The notes: generated by a model not told the origin, from the sequence alone. Shown: positions 30,348-40,037, counted from the stretch's first letter. The stretch is DNA of 64,000 nucleotides from Gemmatimonadaceae bacterium (GCA_019637355.1 JAHBVT010000001.1:1519192-1583191), one strand, 5' to 3'. Made by a program: numbers and translations.

Positions 30348-31655
30348 CTACTCCGCCGCCGATTCGCCACCGACCTCGGTGAGCTCATCGAGAATGGCCA
30401 TAATGCGATCGGCTTCCTCGGGCGCGATGCCCGGAAGCTTCAGGAAGTCGTCGCGGTCGAGATCGATGATGTCGTTGAGCGTGCGGTAGCCGCCCGCCTC
30501 GAGCACCGCGACGGTCGCCGTGGCCATCCCCTCGATGTCGGAAAGCGGCACGTCGGCCGCGTCTTCGTCCGGCAGCGGCGCGAAGAGCGGGATGTCGCCA
30601 CCGCGCTCCAGCCACTCGCGGCTTGAGTACAGGTCGATCTTCCAGCCCGTGAGCTCCGACGCCAGACGCACGTTCTGCCCGTTGCGGCCGATGGCCAGCG
30701 AGAGCTGGTCCTCGTCCACGACGGCCTGGATCGTCTTCGCCGTCGGGTCGCTGAACACGCGCGCGACCTTGGCCGGCGCGAGCGCCAGCTTGGCGAAGCG
30801 CTCCGGGTCGTTGGACCAAGGCACGATGTCGATGCGCTCGCCGCCGAGCTCCTGCACGACGGCCTGCACGCGGGCGCCCTTGAGGCCGACGCAGGCGCCG
30901 ACCGGGTCGATGGCATCGTCCTTGGAGACGACGGCGATCTTGGTGCGGCTGCCGACTTCACGCGAGGCCGCACGCACCTCGACGATGCCCGACTGGATCT
31001 CGGGGACCTCGAGGCGGAACAGCGCCTGCACGAAGAGGGCGTCGGCGCGCGAGAGGATCAGGCGCGGGCCCTTCGGCGTCTCCTCGATGCGCTTCAGCAC
31101 GGCGCGCACCGGCTCGCCCTGCGAGTACGTCTCGCGGTGGTTCTGCTCGCGATACGGGATGATGGCTTCGGCTTCGCGGAACTTGTTGAGCATCACGACG
31201 ATCTTGCCGCGCTCGATCTGCTGGATCTCGCCGGAGAGCAGGTCGCCGACACGGCCGGAGAACTCGTCGCGGATCTTGGTGCGCTCGCCCTCGCGGACGC
31301 GCTGCACGATGCGCTGCTTGGCGGCCTGCACGGCGCTGCGTCCGAACTCCTCGAAGGAGACCGGGATCTCCATCAGGTCGCCGGGCTGGTAGTCGGGATC
31401 CTCGTAGCGGGCTTCCTCGAGGTCGATCTCCGTCACCTCGTCGGCCACTTCCTCGACGACCTTCTTGAGGATGACGATGCGGATGTCTCCCTTGGCGTCA
31501 TCGATGTCCACCTCGGCCTGCACGGTCGGGCCGTGCTTCTTGGCCAAGGCGGCCAGGATGCCGTCCTTGAGCAAATCGTGCAGTTCCCCGCGCTGGATCT
31601 GCTTGCTGTCCGCCAGCTCGCGCAGCGCCATCAGGATCTCGGCTGAACCCGCCAT
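30348..31655 (-). CDS. nusA: Transcription termination/antitermination factor NusA
   Basis: 435 residues. N-terminal RNAP-binding domain, S1 domain at about 130-200, KH domains at about 200-340 (DPVGACVGLKGARVQAV; LAIGRNGQNVRLAS), and a helix-hairpin-helix near the acidic C terminus. NusA modulates pausing, termination and antitermination. In E. coli it feeds back on this same operon. ATG 31655 fits the family; 34 extra residues upstream are not conserved. Follows rimP after 25 bp. Confidence 0.96.
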   Translation of the reverse strand: MAGSAEILMALRELADSKQIQRGELHDLLKDGILAALAKKHGPTVQAEVDIDDAKGDIRIVILKKVVEEVADEVTEIDLEEARYEDPDYQPGDLMEIPVSFEEFGRSAVQAAKQRIVQRVREGERTKIRDEFSGRVGDLLSGEIQQIERGKIVVMLNKFREAEAIIPYREQNHRETYSQGEPVRAVLKRIEETPKGPRLILSRADALFVQALFRLEVPEIQSGIVEVRAASREVGSRTKIAVVSKDDAIDPVGACVGLKGARVQAVVQELGGERIDIVPWSNDPERFAKLALAPAKVARVFSDPTAKTIQAVVDEDQLSLAIGRNGQNVRLASELTGWKIDLYSSREWLERGGDIPLFAPLPDEDAADVPLSDIEGMATATVAVLEAGGYRTLNDIIDLDRDDFLKLPGIAPEEADRIMAILDELTEVGGESAAE

Positions 31656-31680
31656 CCCCAACTCCGTTCGAAAAAAGGCT

Positions 31681-32151
31681 CTATGGCTTCCAGTGAAACG
31701 CGAGCCGCGCGTCCGTGACGTCGGCCAGCGCAACCACGTGCTCGGTACCCTTCGCATCCCGCAGGCGCAGCGAGACCGCGGGGGCCTCGCCTTCGACTGC
31801 GACGATCTCCACTTCCTGCCGCCCGTGCAGCTTCAGGCTGTTCACGCTGGCCCGACGCCCCACGAACCGCCGCCACTCGCGCTCGTCGCGCAGCGGCCGA
31901 TCCATCCCGGGCGACGACACCTCGAGCACGTAGCGCGAGGTGATGAGGTCCGGCTGAGCATCCAGCCGGGCCTCGATTGCCCGCGACGCCCGCTCGCAGT
32001 CGCCGACCTGCACCTTCTGGAGGTCTAGGCGATCCACCCGGACATCCAGCACCGGCCGCCCTTTCGACCCACCGAACCTGAGCTCGACCAGCTCGAGGCC
32101 AAGCGGTGTAAGTTCATTCACCACAATGGCTTCCAGCTCCTGCTTGTGCAT
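31681..32151 (-). CDS. rimP: Ribosome maturation factor RimP
   Basis: 156 residues, two-domain RimP fold. It helps assemble the 30S subunit. LELVELRFGG near 19 and YVLEVSSPGMDRPL near 79 are family marks. First gene of the nusA-infB operon. A good Shine-Dalgarno GAGGAAG precedes ATG 32151. The leader between the promoter (32240-32268) and this start carries a terminator-like hairpin. Confidence 0.94.
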   Translation of the reverse strand: MHKQELEAIVVNELTPLGLELVELRFGGSKGRPVLDVRVDRLDLQKVQVGDCERASRAIEARLDAQPDLITSRYVLEVSSPGMDRPLRDEREWRRFVGRRASVNSLKLHGRQEVEIVAVEGEAPAVSLRLRDAKGTEHVVALADVTDARLAFHWKP

Positions 32152-32172
32152 CTTTACTTCCTCACAGAGAAC

Positions 32173-32203
32173 AAAAAAAGTGCGGGGAGACCTGCCCCCA
32201 CAC
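32173..32203 (-). terminator. Rho-independent terminator or attenuator ahead of rimP
   Basis: Minus-strand stem of 8 bp (GTGTGGGG with CCCCGCAC, one G-U), 8-nt loop, then TTTTTTT (32179-32173): the best intrinsic terminator in the window. It lies between the inferred rimP promoter and rimP, so besides ending the pgeF transcript it would attenuate the rimP operon. The leader element GGGAGAC (32230-32224) is complementary to GTCTCCC (32191-32185) in the terminator, which could form an antiterminator. Confidence 0.82.
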
Positions 32204-32239
32204 TCCGCGACTGCTTCCGGAATGTCTCCCGACTCAGGG

Positions 32240-32268
32240 AGAATACCGGCCGGGCGCTAGCCAGTCAA
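32240..32268 (-). promoter_or_regulatory. Promoter of the rimP-nusA-infB operon
   Basis: Minus strand: -35 TTGACT (32268-32263), 17-bp spacer, -10 TATTCT (32245-32240). The -35 includes the TGA stop of pgeF (32267-32265). Transcription would start near 32233, leaving an 80-nt leader that contains the terminator-like hairpin. Confidence 0.7.
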
Positions 32269-32966
32269 GGCGCACCACTATAAATGCAGGCGACTTGTCG
32301 CCCCGCATCACCCGCGCGATGCGAGAAGAAATCGGCGTTGTCGCAGCGCGTGCATTCGCCGCTCGCCGACCATTTGGCCACCCCGAGCTGCGCGGCCTGT
32401 TCGCCGAGGATCGCGCGCAGGTCCACGTGCCGCGGCCGCTTGGTCTGCCACCCGGTGAGCTGCTCGTACACGTCGCTGCCCACCTCGTAGCAGCGGCCGC
32501 AGATGCTCGGGCCCAGATGCACGTAGCACTCATCCACCGGACAGCCCAACTGCGCGAACAAGCGCAGCGCCTGCGGCAGGATGCCGCCGGCCACTCCACG
32601 CCAACCGGCGTGGACGATGCCCACCACGCCGCTCGGATGTGCGATGAACGCCGGCACACAATCGGCGATGGTGATGGCCGCCGCGCCGGCGCCGATGACG
32701 ATGTGGCCGTCGGCTCCCTCGACGCGCAGCCAGCCTTCCCAGGTCCCGTCGTGCACGAGCACGCGGGTGCCGTGCACCTGCACGGCAGACGCGAGCCGAG
32801 GTGCGCCCTGCGCCGCGAGCGCTTCCTGGAGCCCGTGCCAGCGCTCGCGGGCGCCGCTGCCCTCCACGCCCAGGTTGAAATCGCCGGCGTCCCGCGTGGT
32901 GGTGAAGGCGCCGACGCCGAACGCCGCGAACGCCGGGATCTCGAGCCGTGGCGGAAGCGCGCCCAC
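32265..32966 (-). CDS. pgeF: Purine nucleoside phosphorylase PgeF-type (YfiH/YlmD family)
   Basis: 233 residues. Zinc ligands of the family are readable: VHGT (His), IADCVP (Cys) and VHAGWRG (His). Formerly called a laccase, the family is now known as a purine nucleoside phosphorylase/adenosine deaminase; in E. coli it also acts in peptidoglycan fidelity. GTG 32966 shares a base with the murA stop (TAGTG). The very long frame continuing to 35093 is chance antisense. Confidence 0.88.
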   Translation of the reverse strand: MGALPPRLEIPAFAAFGVGAFTTTRDAGDFNLGVEGSGARERWHGLQEALAAQGAPRLASAVQVHGTRVLVHDGTWEGWLRVEGADGHIVIGAGAAAITIADCVPAFIAHPSGVVGIVHAGWRGVAGGILPQALRLFAQLGCPVDECYVHLGPSICGRCYEVGSDVYEQLTGWQTKRPRHVDLRAILGEQAAQLGVAKWSASGECTRCDNADFFSHRAGDAGRQVACIYSGAP

Positions 32967-34252
32967 TAGTCCTGCACGCGGCGGATGCTGGCGCCGAGGG
33001 CGTTGAGGCGCTCGTCGATGCGCTCGTAGCCGCGCTCGATCTGGCCGATGTTCTGGATGACGCTGGTGCCCTTGGCGCAGAGCGCCGCGATGAGCATCGC
33101 CATCCCGGCGCGGATGTCGGGGCTTTCGACCTGGGCGCCGCGCAGCTGCGTGGGACCACTGACCAGCGCGCGGTGCGGGTCGCAGAGCACGATGCGCGCG
33201 CCCATCCCCACGAGCTTGTCGACGAAGAACAGGCGCGACTCGAACATCTTCTCGTGGATGAGGATGATGCCCTCGCACTGCGTCGCGGTCACGATGGCGA
33301 TGGACATCACGTCGGCCGGGAAGGCCGGCCAGGGCTGATCCTCTAGCTTGGGCACGGCCCCGCCGAGATCCGACTTGATGCGCAACTCCTGCTCCGCCGG
33401 CACGACGAGGTGCTTGCCCTGCACCTCGGTGCGCACCCCGAGGCGGTCGAAGCCCAGGCGGATCGAGCGCAGGTGCTGGATGCCGGCATCCTCGATGACG
33501 AGCCGCGAGCGCGTCACCGCGGCCAGGCCGATGAACGAGCCGACCTCGATGTGGTCCGGCCCGATGCGGAAGCGGCCGCCGCGCAGCGGGCGGCCGCCCT
33601 CGATCGTGAGGAGGTTGGAGCCGATGCCCTCGATGCGCGCGCCGATGGCGATGAGCATCTCGCAGAGGTCCTGCACGTGCGGCTCGCAGGCCGCGTTGTG
33701 CAAGGTGGTCGTGCCCTTGGCGGCCACCGCGGCCATCACCGCGTTCTCGGTGCCGGTCACTGACGGTTCGTCGAGGAAGATGTCCGCACCCTTGAGTTGC
33801 TTGGCGCGGAACACGATGCGTTCCCCGAAGTCGTGGGTGGCCCCGAGGGCCTCGAGCGCAAGCACGTGCGTGTCGAGCCGCCGCCGCCCGATGACGTCGC
33901 CGCCGGGCGGGGCCAGCGTGACCTCGCCGCAACGCGCGAGCAACGGGCCGGCGAGCAGGATGGACGCCCGGATGCGCGCGCAGAGTTCCGGCGGGAGTGT
34001 GTCCCCGCGCACGGACTTGGCGTGGATGACGAGCGTGTTCGGCCCGGTCCAGTCGGCGGAGGCGCCGGCCGCCCGCACGAGGCTGAGCAGGCTTTCGATG
34101 TCCCGGATGCGCGGGACGTTCTCGAGCGTGACGGGCTCCGACGTGAGCAGCGCGGCGCAGACGATCGGGAGGGCGGCGTTCTTGTTGCCAGTGGGCGCGA
34201 TGGCGCCGGCGAGGGGGCGGCCACCCTCGACGATGAACTGGGGCGTCGACAT
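32966..34252 (-). CDS. murA: UDP-GlcNAc enolpyruvyl transferase MurA (Asp-type)
   Basis: 428 residues. First committed step of peptidoglycan: transfers enolpyruvate from PEP to UDP-GlcNAc. The N-terminal KNAALPI motif (24-30) and the catalytic loop are present, but the loop reads [14 protein letters not shown] (116-129): the active-site Cys (Cys115 in E. coli) is Asp119. The codon is GAC at 33898-33896. The same substitution in Mycobacterium tuberculosis and Chlamydia confers fosfomycin resistance. ATG 34252; divergent from the 34305 gene. Confidence 0.96.
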   Translation of the reverse strand: MSTPQFIVEGGRPLAGAIAPTGNKNAALPIVCAALLTSEPVTLENVPRIRDIESLLSLVRAAGASADWTGPNTLVIHAKSVRGDTLPPELCARIRASILLAGPLLARCGEVTLAPPGGDVIGRRRLDTHVLALEALGATHDFGERIVFRAKQLKGADIFLDEPSVTGTENAVMAAVAAKGTTTLHNAACEPHVQDLCEMLIAIGARIEGIGSNLLTIEGGRPLRGGRFRIGPDHIEVGSFIGLAAVTRSRLVIEDAGIQHLRSIRLGFDRLGVRTEVQGKHLVVPAEQELRIKSDLGGAVPKLEDQPWPAFPADVMSIAIVTATQCEGIILIHEKMFESRLFFVDKLVGMGARIVLCDPHRALVSGPTQLRGAQVESPDIRAGMAMLIAALCAKGTSVIQNIGQIERGYERIDERLNALGASIRRVQD

Positions 34253-34304
34253 ATGTGCGGGAATATATGCTTGACGAAGGAAGGGCGTCTGGAGACCATT
34301 CGGT

Positions 34305-34859
34305 ATGCTTCTCCTGCAACTCGCCGCCGCAGCGGACACCGTGCTGGTCCGCCAGGTGAGCCCCGTGCGCACGGGCTTCGAACAGCTGGTGTTCGTGGCG
34401 TCGGGCCTGACGTCCGTCCTGACGCTGCTGCTGGTGCTCGCCGTGCTCCTCGCCCTCGTGGGGATGCGGCAGACGGCGATCGCCCTGCAGGCCAAGCTGG
34501 ACGAGGTCCTCGGCGAGCTGCGCCCGATGACGCAGAACGTGAACGCGACGTCGGCGGACGTGCGGGAGGCCGCGGCGGCGGCGAAGGCGATGGTGCTCGA
34601 GAGCCGCGAGACGGTGGCGATGGCCAATGCGCGGGTGCGCGTCACGGTGGACGACCTCGCGGACCGCGTCGACGAGCTGAGCGAGATCCTCGCGAAGATC
34701 ACGCGCGTGGCGACGCGCGTCGCCGGCATCGCCGGCACGGCAATCGGCGGGATCAAGGCGGGCGCACGCGTGTTCGGCATCGGCCGCAAGTCGAAGAAGA
34801 AGCAGCGGGCGGTGGACGCGGACGTGGAGTCCCGCCCGCGGCTGCGCCGTCGCCGCTGA
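34305..34859 (+). CDS. Membrane-anchored coiled-coil protein (DUF948-like)
   Basis: 184 residues. One membrane helix at about 27-52, then a long helical, probably coiled-coil region (about 60-140) with conserved-looking [13 protein letters not shown], and a basic C-terminal tail ending in RRRR. It resembles the DUF948/general-stress membrane proteins. Function unknown. GGAG lies about 10 nt before the ATG. Possibly co-transcribed with the phospholipase-like gene 13 bp downstream. Confidence 0.7.
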   Translation: MLLLQLAAAADTVLVRQVSPVRTGFEQLVFVASGLTSVLTLLLVLAVLLALVGMRQTAIALQAKLDEVLGELRPMTQNVNATSADVREAAAAAKAMVLESRETVAMANARVRVTVDDLADRVDELSEILAKITRVATRVAGIAGTAIGGIKAGARVFGIGRKSKKKQRAVDADVESRPRLRRRR

Positions 34860-34872
34860 CCGCGCCACGCCG

Positions 34873-35802
34873 ATGAACCGCAGGGCCGTGGGCATCGCGC
34901 TGGGCGCCGTGGCCCTGCTCGCGCTCTTCCCCACGGACGCGCTGGCCTGGACGCCCGGGACGCACGTGATGCTCGGCGAGGCGCTGTTGCGCTCCGCGGA
35001 CCTGCTGCTCCCGACGGCGCTGGCGCAGCTGCTCAAGACGCATCCGTTCGAGTTCCTGTACGGCTCGATCGCGGCGGACACGAGCTTCGCCAAGCGCTAC
35101 GCGCGCATCGGGCGCCACTGCCACTACTGGCACGTCGGCGACGAGATCCTCGACCGTGCGCGCGACGACGCGCTGCGCGCCTTCGGCTACGGCTACCTCG
35201 CGCACCTGGCCGCGGACGTGGTGGCGCACAATCACTTCGTACCGCACCAACTGGCGATCTCGAGCACCACGAGCGGCGCCGGGCACGCGTACTGGGAGGC
35301 GCGCTTCGAATCGGCGCTCGGGGAGCAATGGTCGCGGCGCGCGCGCGAAGTGATCCTTCTCGATCACTGGCAGGCGGACGACCATCTCGACCGCATCCTG
35401 TCGCCGACGATCTTCAGCACGTCGACCAACCGGCGGATCTTCCGCGGGATGGTGCACGCGTCGGACCTGTCGCCGTACCAGCGGATGCTCTCGCTGATGG
35501 CGACGAACAGTCGCTGGCCGTTGCGCGCGCCCTCGGTCACGGCGCACCTGGACCGCGCCTTCGACCACATCGTCGACCTGCTGGTGCGCGGCGCCGATGC
35601 CGACGCGCGGCGTGCCGACCCGAGCGGCGAGGAGGCGCTGCACGAGGCCAAGCGCATCCGACGCGGGGCGCTGGAGCGCGGCGGCGAGCGCGCCGCACGG
35701 AAGGACGCGGCGGACCGCTTCGCGCTTCCGCCCGCCGAGTTGCAGTGGGTGCGCCGGCTGCCGAAGCCGCTCTACGAGCCGCTGGCCGACGTCGCGAGCT
35801 GA
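34873..35802 (+). CDS. Exported zinc-dependent phospholipase C-like protein
   Basis: 309 residues. A Sec signal peptide ends ALA at 23-25, so the mature protein starts with Trp26 (WTPGTHV). His/Asp ligand motifs HCHYWHVGD and [12 protein letters not shown] match the zinc phospholipase C family (alpha-toxin type), where the N-terminal Trp amino group also binds zinc. In this family the enzyme cuts phosphatidylcholine; in environmental bacteria members have unknown substrates. A weak hairpin (GGCGCC arms, 35806-35821) follows before convergent pcrA. Confidence 0.82.
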   Translation: MNRRAVGIALGAVALLALFPTDALAWTPGTHVMLGEALLRSADLLLPTALAQLLKTHPFEFLYGSIAADTSFAKRYARIGRHCHYWHVGDEILDRARDDALRAFGYGYLAHLAADVVAHNHFVPHQLAISSTTSGAGHAYWEARFESALGEQWSRRAREVILLDHWQADDHLDRILSPTIFSTSTNRRIFRGMVHASDLSPYQRMLSLMATNSRWPLRAPSVTAHLDRAFDHIVDLLVRGADADARRADPSGEEALHEAKRIRRGALERGGERAARKDAADRFALPPAELQWVRRLPKPLYEPLADVAS

Positions 35803-35823
35803 GCCGGCGCCGACAGGCGCCCG

Positions 35824-38160
35824 CTACTCGAAGGCGCGCTGCAGCCCAGCGAAGGCGATGACGAGGCGCTTTCGCCCCACGGTCTCGTCGTCGAAGTCCA
35901 CGGTGACCTTGGCGTCCTTCCCCGTCCCGCTGACCTCGGCGATGGTGCCCGATCCGAAGCGACCGTGCGCGACGCGCTCGCCGGGGACGAAGCGCGGCAA
36001 GTCCTGCGAGGCTTCCTCATCCGCGACGAAGCTCGGGATGTCCGCCTCGCGCGGCGACCACTCGGCCTTCGGGCTGCGCCTGACGAAGCGCGCGCCGCCC
36101 GCGCCCGCGCCCGCGGCGCTGTCGCCGCGCGGGCTGCGACGCCACGAGGGTTCGCGCGTCGGCGCCGCGAGGCGGGAAGTGGATCGCAGGCGGACCGTGC
36201 GGCGGTAATCGACCGTCGACTCATCGACCTGATCGAGCAGGCGCGAGCGACGCGACTGAAGAATCGTGCCGCCACGCAGCCGCTGGCGCGCCCAGCTCAG
36301 CACCAGCCGCTCGCCGGCGCGGGTGATGGCCACGTACAGCAGCCGCCGTTCCTCCTCCATCGCGTCTTCGCCACCCGCGTCGTCGTACTGATCGGCGAAG
36401 CGAATGAGCGGAAAGAGCCCATCCTCCAACCCCGTCACGAACACGAAACCGTACTCGAGCCCCTTGGCCGTGTGCACCGTCATCATCGTGACGGCGTCGG
36501 CATCGGGCCCGAGCTGGTCGAGTGCGGTGACGAGCGTCACGCCCTGCAGGAAGTGGTCGAGCGGGCGCTGGCCGACCTCACCGCCGTCTTCGATCACGAC
36601 TTCGGCCGCGGAGCTCTTCAGTTCCTCGACGTTCGCAAGCCGTTCCAACCCCTCAGGACCATCCTTGCGCAGCGCCGCCGCATAGCCCGAGTGCTCGATG
36701 ATCTCCGCCAGCAGCCGATCCACGCTCATATCGGTGGCGAGCGTGCGGAGTCGGTCGACGAGCGAGACGAAGACGTCGAGCGCTTCCTTCAGCGCCGGCC
36801 GGATGCCGGGCAGGAGCCCCTGCGCGGCGCGGCGGGACGTCTCGAGCAACGGTACCCCGGCCTGCGTCGCTTCCGCGGCGAGCAGCTCCACGCTGGTGTC
36901 GCCGATGCCGCGCTTCGGCGCGCTGATGGCACGGCGGAAGGCTTCGTCGTCCTGCGGGTTCGCGACCAGGCGGAGCCAGGCGATCAGGTCGCGAATCTCC
37001 TGACGGTCGTAGAAGCGTGTGGCGCCCACCAACCGATACGGCACGCCGGCGCGGCGCATCGCGTCTTCCATCCCGCGACTCTGCGCGTTGGTGCGGTAGA
37101 GCACCGCCGCGTCGGAATACCGGTGCCCGCTGCGTCTCCATTCCTGCATCGCCTCGGCCACGGCTTCCGCTTCGTCGCGGTCGTCTGCGGCCTCGAGCAG
37201 CACCACCGGTTCGCCGCCGTCGCGGGTGGCGCGCAGCGTCTTGCCCCGACGCGACAGGTTCGCCGAGATGACGGTGTTGGCGAGCTCGAGAATCCCCGCG
37301 GACGAGCGATAGTTCTCCTCGAGCCGCACGACCTTCGCGTTGGGATAGTCACGCTCGAAGTCGAGGATGTTGCGGATGTCCGCCCCACGCCAGCCGTAGA
37401 TGGCCTGGTCGTCGTCCCCGACCACGGCGACGTTGCGGTGCTCGCCGGCGACGAGCCGCACGAACTCGTACTGCGCGCGGTTGGTGTCCTGGTACTCGTC
37501 CACGAGGACGTGCCGGAAGCGGCGCGCGAGCCGCAGGCGCACGTCCTCGTGCTCGCGCAGGATGCGCACCGGCAGCACGAGCAGGTCGTCGAAGCACACG
37601 GCGTTGGCCGCGCGGAGCGTCTCCTCGAGGTCGCGGTACACCTTGGCTGCCGCCTGGGCTTTGCCCGTGCGCGCCAGGTCCTCGAACTCGGCCACGCCGA
37701 CCAGCGCATTCATCGCTGCGCTGATTTCGGCGGCGATGCCCTTGGGCTCGTACTCGTCCGTGGAGATGCCGTGCTTCTTCATCAGGCGCTTGATGACGCC
37801 GAGCAGGTCGTTCTGGTCGTAGATCGTGTACTCGGGCGTGCGCCCGACGAGCGCTGCGTTGGCGCGCAGCAGCCGCGCGCCGATGCCGTGGAAGGTCCCG
37901 ATCCACATTCCCGTCGGCGCCTCGCCGAGCGCACGGCCCACGCGCTCGCGCATCTCGCCGGCGGCCTTGTTGGTGAACGTGACGGCGAGGATCTCCTGCG
38001 GCGCGATGCCGCGCTCGGCAATCAATCGCGCGATGCGCGCGGTGAGCACACGGGTCTTGCCGGAGCCCGCTCCGGCCACGACGAGCAGCGGGCCGTCCTC
38101 GTGTTCGACGGCGGCGCGCTGGGCGGGGTTGAGCGAGGGGAACGGCGAAGCGCCGTTCAC
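35824..38160 (-). CDS. pcrA: UvrD/PcrA-type ATP-dependent DNA helicase
   Basis: 778 residues of superfamily 1A helicase, for nucleotide-excision and mismatch repair and clearing of RecA. Motif I AGAGSGKTR near 29-37, DEYQDTN (II), GDDDQAIYGWRGAD (III), ENYRSS (IV), TVHTAKGLEY (V) and VAITRA (VI) are all present. The C-terminal 80 residues include a Tudor-like RNAP-binding module (GERVAHGRFGSGTI). GTG 38160 overlaps serS in GTGA. Confidence 0.95.
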   Translation of the reverse strand: MNGASPFPSLNPAQRAAVEHEDGPLLVVAGAGSGKTRVLTARIARLIAERGIAPQEILAVTFTNKAAGEMRERVGRALGEAPTGMWIGTFHGIGARLLRANAALVGRTPEYTIYDQNDLLGVIKRLMKKHGISTDEYEPKGIAAEISAAMNALVGVAEFEDLARTGKAQAAAKVYRDLEETLRAANAVCFDDLLVLPVRILREHEDVRLRLARRFRHVLVDEYQDTNRAQYEFVRLVAGEHRNVAVVGDDDQAIYGWRGADIRNILDFERDYPNAKVVRLEENYRSSAGILELANTVISANLSRRGKTLRATRDGGEPVVLLEAADDRDEAEAVAEAMQEWRRSGHRYSDAAVLYRTNAQSRGMEDAMRRAGVPYRLVGATRFYDRQEIRDLIAWLRLVANPQDDEAFRRAISAPKRGIGDTSVELLAAEATQAGVPLLETSRRAAQGLLPGIRPALKEALDVFVSLVDRLRTLATDMSVDRLLAEIIEHSGYAAALRKDGPEGLERLANVEELKSSAAEVVIEDGGEVGQRPLDHFLQGVTLVTALDQLGPDADAVTMMTVHTAKGLEYGFVFVTGLEDGLFPLIRFADQYDDAGGEDAMEEERRLLYVAITRAGERLVLSWARQRLRGGTILQSRRSRLLDQVDESTVDYRRTVRLRSTSRLAAPTREPSWRRSPRGDSAAGAGAGGARFVRRSPKAEWSPREADIPSFVADEEASQDLPRFVPGERVAHGRFGSGTIAEVSGTGKDAKVTVDFDDETVGRKRLVIAFAGLQRAFE

Positions 38161-39431
38161 CCGAGCCGCTCTCGGCCGAACACCGCCGCCAGTGCCGGCG
38201 GCAGGACCACTGAGCCGTCCGCCTGCTGGCCGTGCTCGAGCAGCGCGGCGATCACGCGCGGAAAGGCGAGGCCCGAGGCGTTGAGCGTGTGCACGAAGCG
38301 CGGCTTCTCGCCTGGCGCCGGACGGTAGCGGATGTTGGCGCGTCGGCCCTGGAAGTCGGTGAACAGCGAGCAGGACGACACCTCGAGCCACTTCCCGACC
38401 CCGGGCGCGAAGACTTCGAGGTCGTAGGTCTTGGCGCTGGCGAAGCCGGTGTCGCCGGCGGCGAGCAGCGCCACGCGGTACGGCAGGCCGAGGCGCTGAA
38501 GCACGGCCTCGGCGTGCGAGAGCAGCAGCTCGAGCTGCGCCTCACCGTCTTCCGGCGCGCAGTAGCGCACCAACTCGACCTTGTCGAACTCGTGCACGCG
38601 CAGCAGGCCGCGCGTGTCCTTGCCGGCCGAGCCCGCCTCTCGGCGGAAGCAGGGCGAGTACGCGCAGAGCGACTTCGGCAGCTCGTCCGCCGCGAGGATC
38701 TCGTCGCGGTAGAGGTTCGTGACCGGCACTTCGGCCGTCGGGATGAGGAAGAGGTCCTCGTCCCGCAGGGCGTACATATCGTCCTCGAACTTCGGCAGCT
38801 GGCCGGTGCCCGTCATCGTCGCGCGGTTGACGACGACCGGCACCCAGGTCTCCTCGTAGCCGAACTCGCCCGTGTGCAGGTCGAGCATCAGGTTCATCAG
38901 CGAGCGCACGAGGCGCGCGCCGGCCCCGCGGTACACGATGAATCCAGAACCCGAGACCTTCGCGCCGCGCGGCAGGTCGAAGAGCCCGAGCCGCTCGCCC
39001 AGCTCCCAGTGCGGCATCACACTCTCGGCGGCACGCGGGGTGCCCCAGCTGCGAACGATGACGTTGTGCGACTCGTCGCCGGCGGGGACGTCGGGGAGCG
39101 TGACGTTCGGGATGCCGAGCAGGAGCTCGTCGAGGCGCGACTGCGTGACCTCGAGCTGCGCTTCGAGCGCGGCAATCTCCTCGCCGATGACGCGCGCCGC
39201 GCCCTGGAGCTCGGTGGCGTCTTGCTTGGCCTTCTTGAGCCGGCCGACTTCCTGGGTGACGCGGTTGCGCTCGGCCTTGCGTTCCTCGACGCGCGTGATC
39301 GACGCACGGCGCGTGCGGTCCAAGGCCTCGGCCTCGTCGATCAGGGGACCGTAGAGGTCGAGCTTGTCGCGACGGCGCATCGCCTCGCGGAGCGCCGCGA
39401 CATCGTCGCGGACGAACTTGGGATCGAGCAC
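38157..39431 (-). CDS. serS: Seryl-tRNA synthetase
   Basis: 424 residues. N-terminal antiparallel coiled coil (about 30-110) that binds the long variable arm of tRNA-Ser, then the class II core. Motif 2 FRREAGSAGKDTRGL and motif 3 NASGLAFPRVIAALLEHGQ are complete. Start GTG 39431. The lipoprotein gene ends 3 bp before it on the same strand. Confidence 0.96.
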   Translation of the reverse strand: MLDPKFVRDDVAALREAMRRRDKLDLYGPLIDEAEALDRTRRASITRVEERKAERNRVTQEVGRLKKAKQDATELQGAARVIGEEIAALEAQLEVTQSRLDELLLGIPNVTLPDVPAGDESHNVIVRSWGTPRAAESVMPHWELGERLGLFDLPRGAKVSGSGFIVYRGAGARLVRSLMNLMLDLHTGEFGYEETWVPVVVNRATMTGTGQLPKFEDDMYALRDEDLFLIPTAEVPVTNLYRDEILAADELPKSLCAYSPCFRREAGSAGKDTRGLLRVHEFDKVELVRYCAPEDGEAQLELLLSHAEAVLQRLGLPYRVALLAAGDTGFASAKTYDLEVFAPGVGKWLEVSSCSLFTDFQGRRANIRYRPAPGEKPRFVHTLNASGLAFPRVIAALLEHGQQADGSVVLPPALAAVFGRERLG

Positions 39432-39434
39432 GGA

Positions 39435-40031
39435 TTAGAAGCGCGGAATGCCGTCGGCGAACGACCGGAACCCGCAGTTCGGGTTAATGCGGGCGCTCAT
39501 AAAGATCCGGCGGTCAGCGACGATGATCGACTCGGCGACGAACTTCCCGTACAGGACCTGCTGCGTGTTGAACGGACAGATGACCGAGGGGACCTGCAGC
39601 ACGAAGGCCTGGCCGACCGTGACCTCGATCGTCGAGTCGGCGTTCCAGCCCGAGCGCGGGGCAGCCGTGATCGCTTGATACGAGACGCCCGGTACGTTGA
39701 TGCCGATCGGCCGCGGTCCCGTGGGCGGGCTGACCACGGCACCCATCGGGAGAATCTGCAGCTTGCCCTCGGGCGTGATGTCGAAGGCGATGTCGAACGA
39801 CCCTGACGGCTCGAGGCGCAGGGGCGAGTTGGCCGGCAGCGAGAACGCCGTCGGGAACGGCGGCGGCGTACCCGTGATCGCCCACACCGTGAACGTCGTG
39901 AGCACCACGGGCGAATCGGCCACGGGCGCGAAGGGGTCCGGGCCGCAGGCCGACAACGAGGCGCCACCAAGTGCCGCCGCGAGGACGGCGGCGCGCAGGG
40001 TCCGGCGGGAGGTCAGACGGGGAGTGTTCAC
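39435..40031 (-). CDS. Putative lipoprotein, unknown
   Basis: 198 residues. Lipoprotein signal with a Cys after ALGGASLSA (Cys29), then a globular region rich in beta-forming residues and two later Cys (about 159, 186) that could form a disulphide. No family recognised. GTG 40031 is the only fit; the -10 (TAGCTT) ends 6 nt before it, so the mRNA may be leaderless. Confidence 0.72.
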   Translation of the reverse strand: MNTPRLTSRRTLRAAVLAAALGGASLSACGPDPFAPVADSPVVLTTFTVWAITGTPPPFPTAFSLPANSPLRLEPSGSFDIAFDITPEGKLQILPMGAVVSPPTGPRPIGINVPGVSYQAITAAPRSGWNADSTIEVTVGQAFVLQVPSVICPFNTQQVLYGKFVAESIIVADRRIFMSARINPNCGFRSFADGIPRF

Positions 40032-40037
40032 GCCTGA

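Noticed and set aside
32967-35093. Upstream extension of the pgeF frame
   Set aside because: It runs antisense to, or out of frame with, murA and the 34305 gene; family similarity starts only after GTG 32966.
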